Shown: in pieces, positions 8,641-18,011 of the stretch
Layout: every line of letters starts with the position of its first letter
Numbering within the stretch: position 1 is the stretch's first letter
The notes under the pieces: model-generated
Databases searched by the model: none
What the model was told of the DNA's origin: nothing
What the model saw: the letters and a program-made list of their open reading frames with translations, nothing else
Position numbers and translations under genes: made by a program
Assembly: GCA_963753545.1 (NCBI GenBank)
Contig: CAVWCQ010000008.1
Span: 992,001-1,056,000, forward strand
DNA: 64,000 bases
DNA from: CAVWCQ01 sp963753545
GTDB lineage: Bacteria; Chloroflexota; Anaerolineae; Aggregatilineales; Aggregatilineaceae
Direction: 5' to 3'

Positions 8641-10401
8641 TTAGCCGCCGCGAGCTGCCTGCTGGGCTGCCTGATCAACATTCCGCCAGTCGTAGTGGAT
8701 ACCACCAAACAGACCGTCGGTGTCGAAGGGGCCGGTGACCCAAGGCTTGGTCAGGGCGTAGCTCAACTGCATGTACAGTGGGATGATCGGGTATTCGCCT
8801 TCAGTACCGAAGAACATGTCTTCGATCTGATAGTACAGTTCAACGCGGGCCTGAGGATCGGGTTCCTGCGCGGCCTGGGTGATCAGGTCGTCAACTTCGG
8901 TGCATGGGCGCTTGAAGGTGTTTTCACCTTCGCAGGCGAGGACGTCACCGACCCAGTTGTTGGCATCGGGATAGTCAGGTGCCCAACCGAGCGTCCAGAT
9001 GTTGGGACGATCTTCGGGTGCGTTGCGCGGGTCGATGGTTTCGAGCAGCACGGAGAATTCCTGCTGTTCAATCGTCATAATGTTGGGGTCGCAGCCCAGG
9101 TCGCGCTCGACGCCAGCGGCGAGGAATTCCGCCCAGGTCGCCGACGACGAGTAGGTCACGACTTCAATATTGGGCAGGCCCTGGCAGTTGGCATAACCAG
9201 CGGCTTCGAGTTCCGCCTTAGCGTATTCGGGGTCATAGCCAACACCAACTTCGTTGATGGGCGGGGCACCGAACATGCCTGGAGGGGTCAGGTGGATCAT
9301 GGGTGTACCACGGCTCTGCAGTACTTCCTGGATGAAAGCATTGCGGTCAACGACAGCCGAGAACGCGCGACGAGCGTGAACATTGTCGAACGGGGCCTTG
9401 TCGTTGGCGAAGCCGAAGTAGAAGACCGACAGAGTCGAGGTCTGGCTGAGCTGATCGGCGTAAGCCGGATCATTCAGAACCGACTGCAATTCCGCAGCGG
9501 GCACGCCGGAGCGGTCAATCTGATTGTCCTGGTAGAGAGCGAAAACGGTACCTGCATCTTCCACCACGGTGACGACGACGCGCTCGACATTGCCGGGGCC
9601 GCGCAGATCATCGGGCAGATAGGGGTTCTTCAGGAAGACGCGGCGAACACCACGCACCCATTCGTCGAGGACGAACGTGCCGTTGGTGGTCAGGTTGCCG
9701 AGTTCGGTCCAGTCGTCACCAAATTCTTCGATGACTTCCTGGGGGACGGGGCGGTACATCCACATCGGGGTTTCACTGAAGAAGAAACCAGCCGAGTACT
9801 GGAGGTTGACAACCAGGGTGGTGTCATCGGGGGCTGAGACCTGAACCAGGTCGTAGTCCGCGTCGGTGACTTCGTCAACGGGCTTCTGGGAGACGTCGTT
9901 GCAGCCCAGGAGGACCTTGTCGGCCACGCTGGTGTAGTAGGCACCCAGACGCGGGTCGCAGGAGCGCTTCATACCGTAGGCGATGTCGCCAGCGGTCACG
10001 TTACGCACGATTTCGCCTTCGTCCGTAACCGGATCCCACCGGACCCAGGGGACGTCATTGCGGATCGTGAAGGTCCACACCGTGCCGGTATCATCAACTG
10101 ACCAGCTGGTGGCCAGTTCGGGCGTGATGTTGCCGGGGCTGGTGGGGTCTGTGTTGGTCAGACCCAGGAAGAGGTTCTCAATCGCTTCGCTCGAGACACT
10201 GTCAGACGAGCGCTGCGGATCGAGGGTGCTGATCTGCGATGCAGAGGTCACGTAATAGGTAATGGGTTCTTCCTGGCGCATCACGCTGGTGAGCGTGATA
10301 TCGGTATTGCTAGCGAAGGCAAATCCAGTTGGGAGCAGTGCAATCACCATCGTAAGAATAACGGCGATCACAGGCATGGCCCGCATTTTATTGTTTAACA
10401 T
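8641..10401 (-). CDS. ABC transporter substrate-binding protein, family 5 (peptide type), intact copy
   Basis: 586 residues, typical for the OppA/DppA/SBP_bac_5 family. The signal peptide (MLNNKMRAMPVIAVILTMVI...AFAS) is followed by YYVTSASQISTLDPQRSSDS, the usual N-terminal start of the mature domain. GTPMIHLTPPGMFGAPPINE and GWAPDYPDANNWVGDVL (the SBP_5 'DYPDA' motif) are intact. It lies directly upstream of a near-duplicate (6598-8371). Each copy has its own leader and terminator, so they are probably separately transcribed tandem duplicates. The substrate is not deducible. Transporter permeases must be elsewhere. Confidence 0.92.
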   Translation of the reverse strand: MLNNKMRAMPVIAVILTMVIALLPTGFAFASNTDITLTSVMRQEEPITYYVTSASQISTLDPQRSSDSVSSEAIENLFLGLTNTDPTSPGNITPELATSWSVDDTGTVWTFTIRNDVPWVRWDPVTDEGEIVRNVTAGDIAYGMKRSCDPRLGAYYTSVADKVLLGCNDVSQKPVDEVTDADYDLVQVSAPDDTTLVVNLQYSAGFFFSETPMWMYRPVPQEVIEEFGDDWTELGNLTTNGTFVLDEWVRGVRRVFLKNPYLPDDLRGPGNVERVVVTVVEDAGTVFALYQDNQIDRSGVPAAELQSVLNDPAYADQLSQTSTLSVFYFGFANDKAPFDNVHARRAFSAVVDRNAFIQEVLQSRGTPMIHLTPPGMFGAPPINEVGVGYDPEYAKAELEAAGYANCQGLPNIEVVTYSSSATWAEFLAAGVERDLGCDPNIMTIEQQEFSVLLETIDPRNAPEDRPNIWTLGWAPDYPDANNWVGDVLACEGENTFKRPCTEVDDLITQAAQEPDPQARVELYYQIEDMFFGTEGEYPIIPLYMQLSYALTKPWVTGPFDTDGLFGGIHYDWRNVDQAAQQAARGG

Positions 10402-10729
10402 TCTTAGCTCCTCCTTCGAGCTATTGTGAGAGATCGAACTGTGTCGAACTTGCTTGGGAGGATGCGCCGACCTTTGGCCTCGGCGAGCGGGGAAAAAATA
10501 CTCTTGGGGGACGAACCTCCTTTCCGCAATTTACCAGTGATCATAAAAATAATTTCAGCGCGTATAACTATATATAACAGGCAGGATTATTTTGCAAGTC
10601 CTCGCTCTTGTCAATTCTGATCAAGAGCTGGTTCCCGTTGTATATGAACTACTCATCACTGGGTGAGAGAGTTCATACCTGTTGCTGAATCTCAGGAAAA
10701 TTTACGCTCTTCGTTTTTTGTTCTAGGTT
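10402..10729. promoter_or_regulatory. Intergenic region with the leader of the second peptide-binding protein
   Basis: The part next to 10401 (minus strand) carries AGCTCGAAGGAGGAGCT, a stem-loop exposing the SD, and GCCGAGGCCAAAGGTCGGC, a hairpin shared with the other copy's leader. The distal half (about 10540-10729) is A+T-richer. I see no gene in it. Confidence 0.4.
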
Positions 10730-11332
10730 TCAAACCACTTTAGCTGGTTCCCAGGCATATTCCATGTGATTCGCCGTTTCGCTGGCAGTAACCGGGCCGA
10801 GCAGTCGCTGCACGACATAGAGGGCAGCGTCGATTCCCGCGGTGATGCCAGCCGATGTGATGATCTGGCCGTTGTCAATGACGCGCCGATCACTAAGCAC
10901 GCAGGCGGTCGGGGCAATAGCCGCCAGTTCTTCCAGCGCGCCTTTGTGCGTCGTCACGTTCAGCCCGTCGAGCAGCCCGGCTGTGCCCAGCAGCAGCGCA
11001 CCCGTGCAGATCGACATCACGATCTCAGCCTTGATGGCTTGCTGCCGCAGGAAGTTGATCATCACGGCGTTGAGGCGCTCATGGCGCGCTCCCAACCCGC
11101 CGGGCACGATGAGGATATCGGCCTGTATCGCATCATTGAACGTGTAGTAGGGGATCACACGCATGCCGCTGCGTGTCGTGATGGGCGGCGTGCGCCGCTC
11201 GGCCACCGTGGTCACGGTGAACGGAACTGGGCCTGTGGCCCTCTGGCCGGTGATCGAAAACACCTCCAGCGGCCCGGTAAAGTCCAGTGCATCTACGTCG
11301 TCGAACAGAGTAACCAGAACATTTCTTGCCAT
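10730..11332 (-). CDS. DJ-1/PfpI family protein (class I glutamine-amidotransferase-like)
   Basis: 200 residues starting MARNVLVTLFDDVDALDFTG. The ATG at 11332 has GAGAAAG upstream, and a longer reading to 11404 adds an unlikely leader. The core motifs ADILIVPGGLGAR and VMSICTGALLLGTAGLLDG (nucleophile-elbow Cys in SICTGA) place it in the DJ-1/PfpI superfamily. It belongs to the branch resembling isonitrile hydratase or the N-terminal half of AraC-type regulators such as FtrA. No DNA-binding domain is attached. The exact activity (hydratase, glyoxalase or regulator) cannot be told from sequence. Confidence 0.85.
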   Translation of the reverse strand: MARNVLVTLFDDVDALDFTGPLEVFSITGQRATGPVPFTVTTVAERRTPPITTRSGMRVIPYYTFNDAIQADILIVPGGLGARHERLNAVMINFLRQQAIKAEIVMSICTGALLLGTAGLLDGLNVTTHKGALEELAAIAPTACVLSDRRVIDNGQIITSAGITAGIDAALYVVQRLLGPVTASETANHMEYAWEPAKVV

Positions 11333-11555
11333 GTGATAATCTTTCTCAAAATTTCTTGATAAAAAAAACACGACTGTGAGCGCTCTCAAGCGCATGATAT
11401 CCACCTATTTTAGCGGGATCGCAAATTTGTGAAAGGGGTTTAACGACATTTTTATGATTGTTTTTCGCCGCAACTAAATCAGCGCGAGGTAATGACCAAC
11501 CATCCATGATAATATTTGTATATCTGTGAAAGAGTATGTCTATGAGGAGGTAGGG

Positions 11556-12308
11556 ATGTTTCGACGAAAAATCACGGCTATGATGGTCGTTATTGCACTG
11601 GCCCTTCTGCTGGTGCCACCCGCTTTTGCCATTACCTACGGCCAGCCCGACGGAAACCTTCATCCCAACGTCGGGGCGCTTGTGGGAACGTTCAGTAGCG
11701 GAACTTATCCGTACTGCTCGGGGACGCTCATCTCCCCAACGGTATTCCTGACGGCTGCTCACTGTAATATCGGCTCGTCGACGGTCTATGTCACGTTTGA
11801 CTCCGTGTATTCATCCAGCTCGACATTGTACACCGGAACCTTTTATGGAGACCCGCAGTACAGCCAGCGGCAGAATGATCCCCACGACATTGCCGTCGTC
11901 ATGTTCGACACGCCTATCACCGGCATCACCCCTGCGCAGCTTCCAACAGCCGGGCAGTTCGATAATCTTGCACATGATCAGGCGTTCACTGCGGTGGGCT
12001 ATGGTGGGACTGAACCTGTCAACCAGCCGGGCGGCCCGGTGATCAGCTACCCCGATATCCGCATGTACGCGGTATCGACGTTGAACGCGACCAACCCGTA
12101 CTGGCTGCGGCTGTCTCAGAACCAGGCGACGGGCGACGGCGGAACCTGTTACGGTGACTCGGGTGGGCCGAATTTCTATGGCGACACAACGGTCATTGCT
12201 GCGATCACGATCACAGGCGACTCGTTGTGCAAGGCAACCAACGTGACTTACCGCGTGGATACCGACTCGGCGCGGACCTTCCTGGGCCAGTACGTCACCC
12301 TCCCATAG
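11556..12308 (+). CDS. Secreted trypsin-like serine protease (S1 family)
   Basis: 250 residues with a signal peptide (MFRRKITAMMVVIALALLLV..AFA, cut near residue 25). The complete catalytic triad is His69 (TAAHC), Asp111 (HDIAVVMF) and Ser202 (GDSGGP). Cys pairs around the His loop and before the Ser fit S1 disulfides. The ATG at 11556 follows AGGAGG at ideal spacing. It is probably exported and acts outside the cell. Nothing linked suggests a substrate. A loose hairpin (AGGGCGGCCC / GGGTCGCCCT) follows the stop and may terminate transcription. Confidence 0.92.
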   Translation: MFRRKITAMMVVIALALLLVPPAFAITYGQPDGNLHPNVGALVGTFSSGTYPYCSGTLISPTVFLTAAHCNIGSSTVYVTFDSVYSSSSTLYTGTFYGDPQYSQRQNDPHDIAVVMFDTPITGITPAQLPTAGQFDNLAHDQAFTAVGYGGTEPVNQPGGPVISYPDIRMYAVSTLNATNPYWLRLSQNQATGDGGTCYGDSGGPNFYGDTTVIAAITITGDSLCKATNVTYRVDTDSARTFLGQYVTLP

Positions 12309-12420
12309 AGTTCTGTTCTAAAGGGCGGCCCTTGATCGTGTGGGTCGCCCTCACCGTGCCTCTGGTAATTTCTTAAAAATCCGCTACACTTTTACAGGTT
12401 TTTCAAGAGCGCATGGGCCA

Positions 12421-12443
12421 GGGCGGGTTAACAAACCCTCCCC
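12421..12443. repeat. Palindrome R2, degenerate copy (GGGCGGGTTAACAAACCCTCCC)
   Basis: This is an imperfect member of the GGGCGGG...CCCGCCC family. It lies upstream of the RCK gene and is one reason to prefer a later start codon there. Confidence 0.45.
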
Positions 12444-12502
12444 TACAATTGCACGCAGCGCTCACGCTGGAAACGGATCGGACTGTGCCTCAGACTCGCC
12501 TG

Positions 12503-13567
12503 ATGATTCCTGAGACTCGCCGTGGGATTACGCGGCGGCTGCGTCTGCTGCGGGCGGTCTATCACAACGCACTGGGCATCTGGCACGAATTCCGCCTGCC
12601 GATTCTGATACTGGCGGTGGCGATTTTCGGCGGCGGCTGGCTCTACCGGGAATTGATGGTTGCGGCGGGGTACGAGCGCCTGCCGTATGGGGATATGCCC
12701 TATACGATGGTCGCGCTGATGGCCCTGGAAACACCCGTCAATTTGCCGCGCGAACCGGAACTGGTCGCCTTCTGGTATATCATGCCCCTTGTGCTGGCCT
12801 ATGTGGCGGGGCGGGGGGTGTTCGACTTTGTACGGCTGTTCTTTGATCCGAAGGGGCACGAAAACGACTGGGAGCAGGCCGTGGCGTCAACCTATCGTAA
12901 TCATGTGATTGTGCTGGGCGTGGGCCACCTGGGGCTGCGCGTGATCCGGTCGCTGGTGCAGATGGGTTTTGAGGTGGTCGCCATTGACATCAAGACCACC
13001 CCCGAAAAGAGCAACGAACTGGCTCATCTCCATGTGCCGTTGGTGGTTGGGGATGGGCGTCTGGTGGAGACAATGGAAAATGCCGGGCTGCCCCAGGCCC
13101 AGTCGTTCATCGTCTGCACATCGAACGATTATATGAACCTGGAAGTGACGATGCGCGCCCGCGATCTGAACCCGGATATTCGCATCGTGGTGCGGATGTG
13201 GGAAGACCAGTTCGCCGCGCAGATTTGCCGCTTTTTGAACGTGGAAGCGGTGCTCAGCGCGACGGATATCGCCGCGCCGTCCTTCGCGGGGTCGGCAGTG
13301 GGCATCGAGATTTCACAGGCGCTGACCGTCAACGGGGAGGATTACAGCATGATCCGGCTGCAAGTCGCGCCGGGGTCGTTCCTCGACGGGGAGACGGTTG
13401 GCACGCTGCAAGACGAACATGCGATGGATATTGTGCTGATGGAGCATGCCGACGTGGCACAGGTTCATCCCCCGCGCGACAGCATGGTGAGCGCCGGGGA
13501 TACCCTGGTGATCTTCGCCCGCGAGGCCAAAGTGATCGACGTGGTGGCGCGGAACCAAAAAAGATAA
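12503..13567 (+). CDS. RCK (TrkA-N/TrkA-C) membrane protein, potassium-channel-like
   Basis: 354 residues. Two predicted membrane helices (about residues 30-50 and 85-110) are followed by a TrkA-N Rossmann domain (NHVIVLGVGHLGLRVIRSL, then VVAIDIK and LVVGDG) and a TrkA-C domain (GEDYSMIRLQVAPGSFLDG). This is the architecture of RCK-gated K+ channels. However, the pore loop lacks a recognisable TVGYG filter: between the helices I read PYGDMPYTMVALMALETPVN. It may be a divergent channel or a non-conducting sensor. An alternative in-frame start at 12413 would translate the upstream palindrome, so ATG 12503 is preferred. Confidence 0.78.
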   Translation: MIPETRRGITRRLRLLRAVYHNALGIWHEFRLPILILAVAIFGGGWLYRELMVAAGYERLPYGDMPYTMVALMALETPVNLPREPELVAFWYIMPLVLAYVAGRGVFDFVRLFFDPKGHENDWEQAVASTYRNHVIVLGVGHLGLRVIRSLVQMGFEVVAIDIKTTPEKSNELAHLHVPLVVGDGRLVETMENAGLPQAQSFIVCTSNDYMNLEVTMRARDLNPDIRIVVRMWEDQFAAQICRFLNVEAVLSATDIAAPSFAGSAVGIEISQALTVNGEDYSMIRLQVAPGSFLDGETVGTLQDEHAMDIVLMEHADVAQVHPPRDSMVSAGDTLVIFAREAKVIDVVARNQKR

Positions 13568-13574
13568 AAAGCAA

Positions 13575-13664
13575 TCTCACCGCAAAGGGCGCAAAGAACG
13601 CAAAGAAAAACAAAAAAGAAAAAGCAAATTCACCGCGGAGAACGCGGAGAGCGCAAAGAAAAGC
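13575..13664 (+). repeat. Repeat R1, two tandem copies
   Basis: Two copies of the CACCGC..AGA.CGC..AGAG.GCAAAG element (13575-13610 and 13629-13664) are separated by an A-rich spacer. They fill most of the gap between the RCK gene and miaB, in the same orientation as all other copies. Confidence 0.75.
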
Positions 13665-13700
13665 AAGAGAGAGAAAACAAGGGAATAGGGGTTTACTGGA

Positions 13701-15111
13701 ATGCGATATCACATCTGGACATTGGGCTGTCAAATGAATGTAGCCGACACACAGCGGCTCGCTTCGGAACTTGAACGGCTGGGACACCACGCCGCGCTGA
13801 ATCCTGACGAGGCGGATATCCTGGTGATCAATACGTGCGTCGTGCGGCAGTCCGCCGAGGACAAAGCGTATGGGCGGCTGCACGAACTGGCGAAACTGAA
13901 ACAATCGCAGCCGGACAAGATCGTCGGACTGATGGGCTGTCTGGTCGGGGTGAAAGACCCGCTGCGGCTGCGCAAACAACTGCCGCAGGTGGACGTGTTC
14001 CTGCCGCCGTCCGATCCACAGCCGATGGTCGACTTCTTGCAGGATCGGGGCGCGGAGGGGCAGGCGATCGCCACTTGAAGCGGCGGAGCGATCCAGCCGG
14101 GACAACCTGATCGACACCATGGACGGCGCAATCGTGCTGCCGGAACACGAACGCGGCAGCCTGATCAGCGCGCATATCCCGGTGGTCTACGGCTGCTCCC
14201 ATGCCTGCACGTTCTGCATCATCCCGTACCGCCGGGGAATCGAACAGTCGCGCCCGGTGGGGGAGATTGTCGCCCATGTGCGCAGCCTCGCCCGGCAGGG
14301 AGTCAAGGAAGTCACACTGCTGGGGCAGATCGTGGACCGCTACGGCAAGGATGTTCCCGATGGGCCGACGCTGGCGGGACTGCTGCGCGTCGTGCACGGC
14401 GTGGCGGAAGAGGAAGGCGTCGAGCGGATCAGGTTCCTGACCAGCCATCCCAACTGGATGACGACCGACCTTCTGGACGCGGTAGCCGAACTGCCGCGCG
14501 TCATGCCGCAGATCGAAGTCCCGGTGCAGGCCGGACACGACGAGGTGCTGAAGAACATGCGGCGCGGCTATACGGTGGACCAATATAGGCGGCTGGTCGA
14601 GCAGATTCGGGCGCGCATCCCCGGCGTAGCTATCCACACGGATATTATCGTCGGGTTCCCCGGCGAGACGGACGAACAGTTCCAGGGGACGTATGATCTG
14701 CTGGCGGAACTGAAGCTGGACAAGGCGCATCTGGCCCGCTACAGCCCGCGCCCGCATACCGTATCGATGCGGACGATGCCCGACGACGTGCCGCCGGAGG
14801 AAAAGAAGCGCCGCCACGTGGCGTTGGAGACGCTGCAAGCGCAGGTCGTCGCGGAGATCAACCGGGGCTTCCTGGGGCAGACCGTCGAGGTGCTGGTCGA
14901 GGATCAGCACAACGGCAAGTGGCGCGGACGCATCCCGCAGAACAAGATCGTGTTCTTCACGGACGACTCGCAGGACTGGCGCGGCAAGGTGACTCCGGTG
15001 GAGATCACCTGGACGGGGCCGTGGAGCATGCAGGGGCGGCTGCCGGGATCAGAGGCGGCGGGGCCGGGCAGCATGGATGAACTGCGGGTTATTCCGGTGA
15101 TTAGTGGGTAA
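13701..15111 (+). CDS. miaB: tRNA-2-methylthio-N6-dimethylallyladenosine synthase MiaB (single-base frameshift near 14070)
   Basis: This radical-SAM methylthiotransferase modifies A37 of tRNAs that read U-starting codons. The N-terminal UPF0004 domain has its three cluster cysteines (C10 TLGCQMN, C46 NTCVV, C80 LMGC). The frame ends at ACT TGA (14077) and resumes +1 as PLEAAERSSRDNLIDTM. The radical-SAM motif CSHACTFC follows, then SHPNWM, VPVQAGHDEVLKNMRRGYT and a C-terminal TRAM domain. The family is almost always intact, so one extra base in the sequence is the likely explanation. Confidence 0.9.
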
Positions 15112-15600
15112 GGCCTTGACGTGGCAAGCGATCCGGGTTGAGGAGCGCCGGGGGTTAGTGCGCCACAGGTTGAAACCTGCGGCTAGCAGAGAAGCTTGTA
15201 AGCCCACTGAAGGGGCTGGCCCAACTATGGGCTGGAAACAGTCTCTTCGGCGGGTTTTTGTTTATGTTGGTGGTACACTAACAAACATTTCGAAAAAATT
15301 AGTTGATCACTTCGCCGCGTGGCGATTCGCAAAATCATATTTTTTCGGGGGTGTCGCTAACTGTCCTCTAACCATTCGCCTACCTCGCCGCTGGGCGGTT
15401 TTGGCGGGGAGGGTATTACCGGTTGATGTTACAAGGGCGCGGCAAGCAGCGCCCCTCTCCTGGCTGAACGCAAAAGCGGCGTCTCAGCTTACCTCTCCCC
15501 ACTGCGTGGAGAAAGGGACTATGTTCAGTATACAACAGCCTGTGCCCCTAAAATACTCCTTTAAAGTTGAACTTTAAGTACTAATTAGAAGATGGCGGTT
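15112..15600. repeat. Repeat-filled intergenic region (R5 fragment, R3 copy, R6 copy)
   Basis: No convincing gene is present. At 15160-15260 a fragment reads like the R5 element (AAACCTGCGG, TGTAAGCCCACTGAAGGGGCTG, short hairpins). At 15435-15456 lies an R3 palindrome in reverse orientation. At about 15470-15520 lies an R4-like 'CCTCTCC..GGAG' piece. At 15525-15583 lies a 59-nt element whose inverted copy is at 61790-61848 (56 of 59 bases match by my count). The related flank CGTGGCGATTCGC (15319) also recurs there. Confidence 0.65.
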
Positions 15601-15730
15601 TATTTAATTCCCGTGCCGCTTCCCTTAATCCCTCTTTTCTCTATACGGTAGATAGGCGCTCGTTCGCTGCTTTGCAGTTTGACTCTACAATGAGATTACT
15701 GGCGATCTACGGCTCAAAGGAGGGGCGGTG

Positions 15731-17932
15731 ATGTGGCGAAAGACGATTATCTGGCTGTTGTGCCTGTTGGGTATTCCATTCGTTTTTGGAGCGAGACAAT
15801 CTTTGGCGCAGGCGGACAATTTGGAGGTTACAGCTATTTATTGGAGTTTGGCCGGTGATAGGCTGGCTGTTCTGGTAGTTGACCAGGAAACATACGAGAG
15901 TTACATCCAGATTGTGGACGTCCAGAGTAAGCAGGTGTTATCGACACTGCACTATCCAGCAACGTCGGTGGCGTGGAGTCCAGATGGGCGGCGGATTGCC
16001 GTGAACGCTTATGCGTATCGATCGGATGATAGTTTCTTTTATTTTGAGAATACGGTTGTAACGATTTTGGATGTTCAGTCTGGCTCAGAAATGTGCCAAA
16101 TTGATCCATTTATCATTCCATCTGGCAATGATTTCCGGGTTGGCGCTGTAGCCTGGAGTCCTGATGGTAGCAAAGTAGCCCTGAGCACATTCTGGTATGC
16201 GGGAAATGATACCGACAGCGGGACTGTGCAGGTATGGAACGCAGATTCCTGCACGCGGCGGGCAATTCTCCTGGATGACGGATATTGGTCGGTGGATCTG
16301 GGGTGGTGGACGCATCCGAATGGAATTCTGATGGAACAGAACTTGTTTTCAGTACGGGATGGTCGGGCTGAAAGATGGAATGTGGATCAACTGGAAAGAT
16401 TAGGGTCGTTTGATGTTTTTGCAGAGGGGAGCGGTCCGGCAGTCTGGAATGCGGATGGCAGCAAACTTGCCATTAGCAACGGAGAGGCGATCCGTATTCT
16501 GGACGCGCAAACGGGGGAAATATTGGCCTCGTTTGCTTACCTGAACTGCACCCTGCTGTGGAATGCTGAGGATCAGCTTGTTGTGGTGGGACCGGACACA
16601 ATGACGATTGTTGACCCCATGACAGGGAAAAATATTGAGAAGGCTGAACTGCCTGAAATGGCAATACCCAGCCCGGATCAGCAGCAGGCGGCTTATTTTG
16701 ATGGGGATGGGATACAGATTCAACCCTTGATCTATGTTCCTGTGGGGCAAAATGCACCTGCGGCGGTGCAGATTGAGGAGCCTGATCCGGTTGGAACCGA
16801 TAATATCGGGGATGTGCTGTGGGCGGGGAACACGATTGCACTCCTGGGGCAGAGGGGCATCTGGCTCTATGACGATCTGAGCCAGCCACCGCACCTGCTG
16901 ACGGCAAGCAGCGGGCAGATCAGCCACATGGTTTTTTCACCGGATGGGCGTTATCTGATTTTTCCTGTCAATGACCCGGAAAACCGGGATTTTGGCATCC
17001 GCGTGTGGGATGTGGCCGCGGGCGAGGTGGTCCGGGTGCTGGACGGGCACACGGGCGAAGTCACCGCGATGGATATCCATAACGACTTATTGGTCACAGG
17101 CAGCGCCGATCAAAGTATTCGGGTCTGGGACTGGTCCACTGGGGAGCAACTTCGCGTGCTGTGGGGGCACGGCGATACGGTGTTGAGCGTGGATATCAGC
17201 CCCGATGGTTCGCTCATTACCTCGTCGGGCGGCATTCGCCTGTGGGATATGAAGTCGGGCGAGCCAATTCCCATCGATTTCAACAAACTTCCGGGTCAAT
17301 TCTCGCCGTTCGGAACTATTATACGCGACACGCAGTTTACGCCAGACGGGACAGGTATTGTCTTTTATTACCTCTCAGATCGCTATAGCTCTGCTGTTTT
17401 TTGCTTCCTCTCCATTGGGGACGACAGGCTCGCACATTGTGTTGATCCTATTGGGATTGGATATCCAGGCAATGGACCTTATTACAAAGTCGCCTTTAGC
17501 CCTGATGGCAAGCAAATGGTCCCTTATATCACGATGTATTTGGGAAACTATCAGACGGGGCTAGGTATCTATGATGTCGATACAGCGACAGCTTTGGATG
17601 ACTGGTGGGCTTTACGCTGCGCATGGGGATCGGGCGCTGCGGCCTTCAGCCCTGATGGAAGCACCTTAGCGACAGGCGTTGCCGAAAACACCGTGTGCGA
17701 TCAAACGCCGTTCCGTGAACCGAATTCAGTTTGGTTGTGGAACACGCAAACAACGGAGGTAAAAACCTTTCTGCACGCCAATGCGCTGGTGGATCGGCTG
17801 GTTTTTAGCCCTGACGGGAGCCGTTTATTGTCGATCAGTACGGATGATCGGATTCAGCTTTGGGATGTGACCAGCGGGGCGGAAATCGCCGCTGTGGATG
17901 ATTTCCGGCAGGAGGAAGCCGAGAGCGAATAG
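15731..17932 (+). CDS. Exported WD40-repeat beta-propeller protein
   Basis: 733 residues. The signal peptide (MWRKTIIWLLCLLGIPFVFG...SLAQA) is followed by about fourteen WD40-type blades: 'AWSPDGRRIAVNAY', 'FSPDGRYLIFPVN', 'GHTGEVTAMDIHNDLLVTGS', 'FSPDGSRLLSISTDDRIQLWDVTSG'. This suggests two stacked seven-blade propellers, acting outside the membrane as a binding platform. The ATG at 15731 follows AAGGAGGGGCGGTG, and a GTG one codon earlier is possible. No enzymatic domain is present. It is one of seven exported propeller proteins in the window. Confidence 0.85.
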   Translation: MWRKTIIWLLCLLGIPFVFGARQSLAQADNLEVTAIYWSLAGDRLAVLVVDQETYESYIQIVDVQSKQVLSTLHYPATSVAWSPDGRRIAVNAYAYRSDDSFFYFENTVVTILDVQSGSEMCQIDPFIIPSGNDFRVGAVAWSPDGSKVALSTFWYAGNDTDSGTVQVWNADSCTRRAILLDDGYWSVDLGWWTHPNGILMEQNLFSVRDGRAERWNVDQLERLGSFDVFAEGSGPAVWNADGSKLAISNGEAIRILDAQTGEILASFAYLNCTLLWNAEDQLVVVGPDTMTIVDPMTGKNIEKAELPEMAIPSPDQQQAAYFDGDGIQIQPLIYVPVGQNAPAAVQIEEPDPVGTDNIGDVLWAGNTIALLGQRGIWLYDDLSQPPHLLTASSGQISHMVFSPDGRYLIFPVNDPENRDFGIRVWDVAAGEVVRVLDGHTGEVTAMDIHNDLLVTGSADQSIRVWDWSTGEQLRVLWGHGDTVLSVDISPDGSLITSSGGIRLWDMKSGEPIPIDFNKLPGQFSPFGTIIRDTQFTPDGTGIVFYYLSDRYSSAVFCFLSIGDDRLAHCVDPIGIGYPGNGPYYKVAFSPDGKQMVPYITMYLGNYQTGLGIYDVDTATALDDWWALRCAWGSGAAAFSPDGSTLATGVAENTVCDQTPFREPNSVWLWNTQTTEVKTFLHANALVDRLVFSPDGSRLLSISTDDRIQLWDVTSGAEIAAVDDFRQEEAESE

Positions 17933-18011
17933 CGAATAGACAGGGGCGGCGCGTACAGCTTGTCAATTCGAAGCACGTTGCTATACTAAGACGCGCATGA
18001 AGGAGCCGCCC

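Noticed and set aside
15104..15577. Open frame of 157 codons after miaB
   Set aside because: It runs through three repeat families (R5, R3, R6) and has no SD or domain. It is a by-product of repeats lacking stops.
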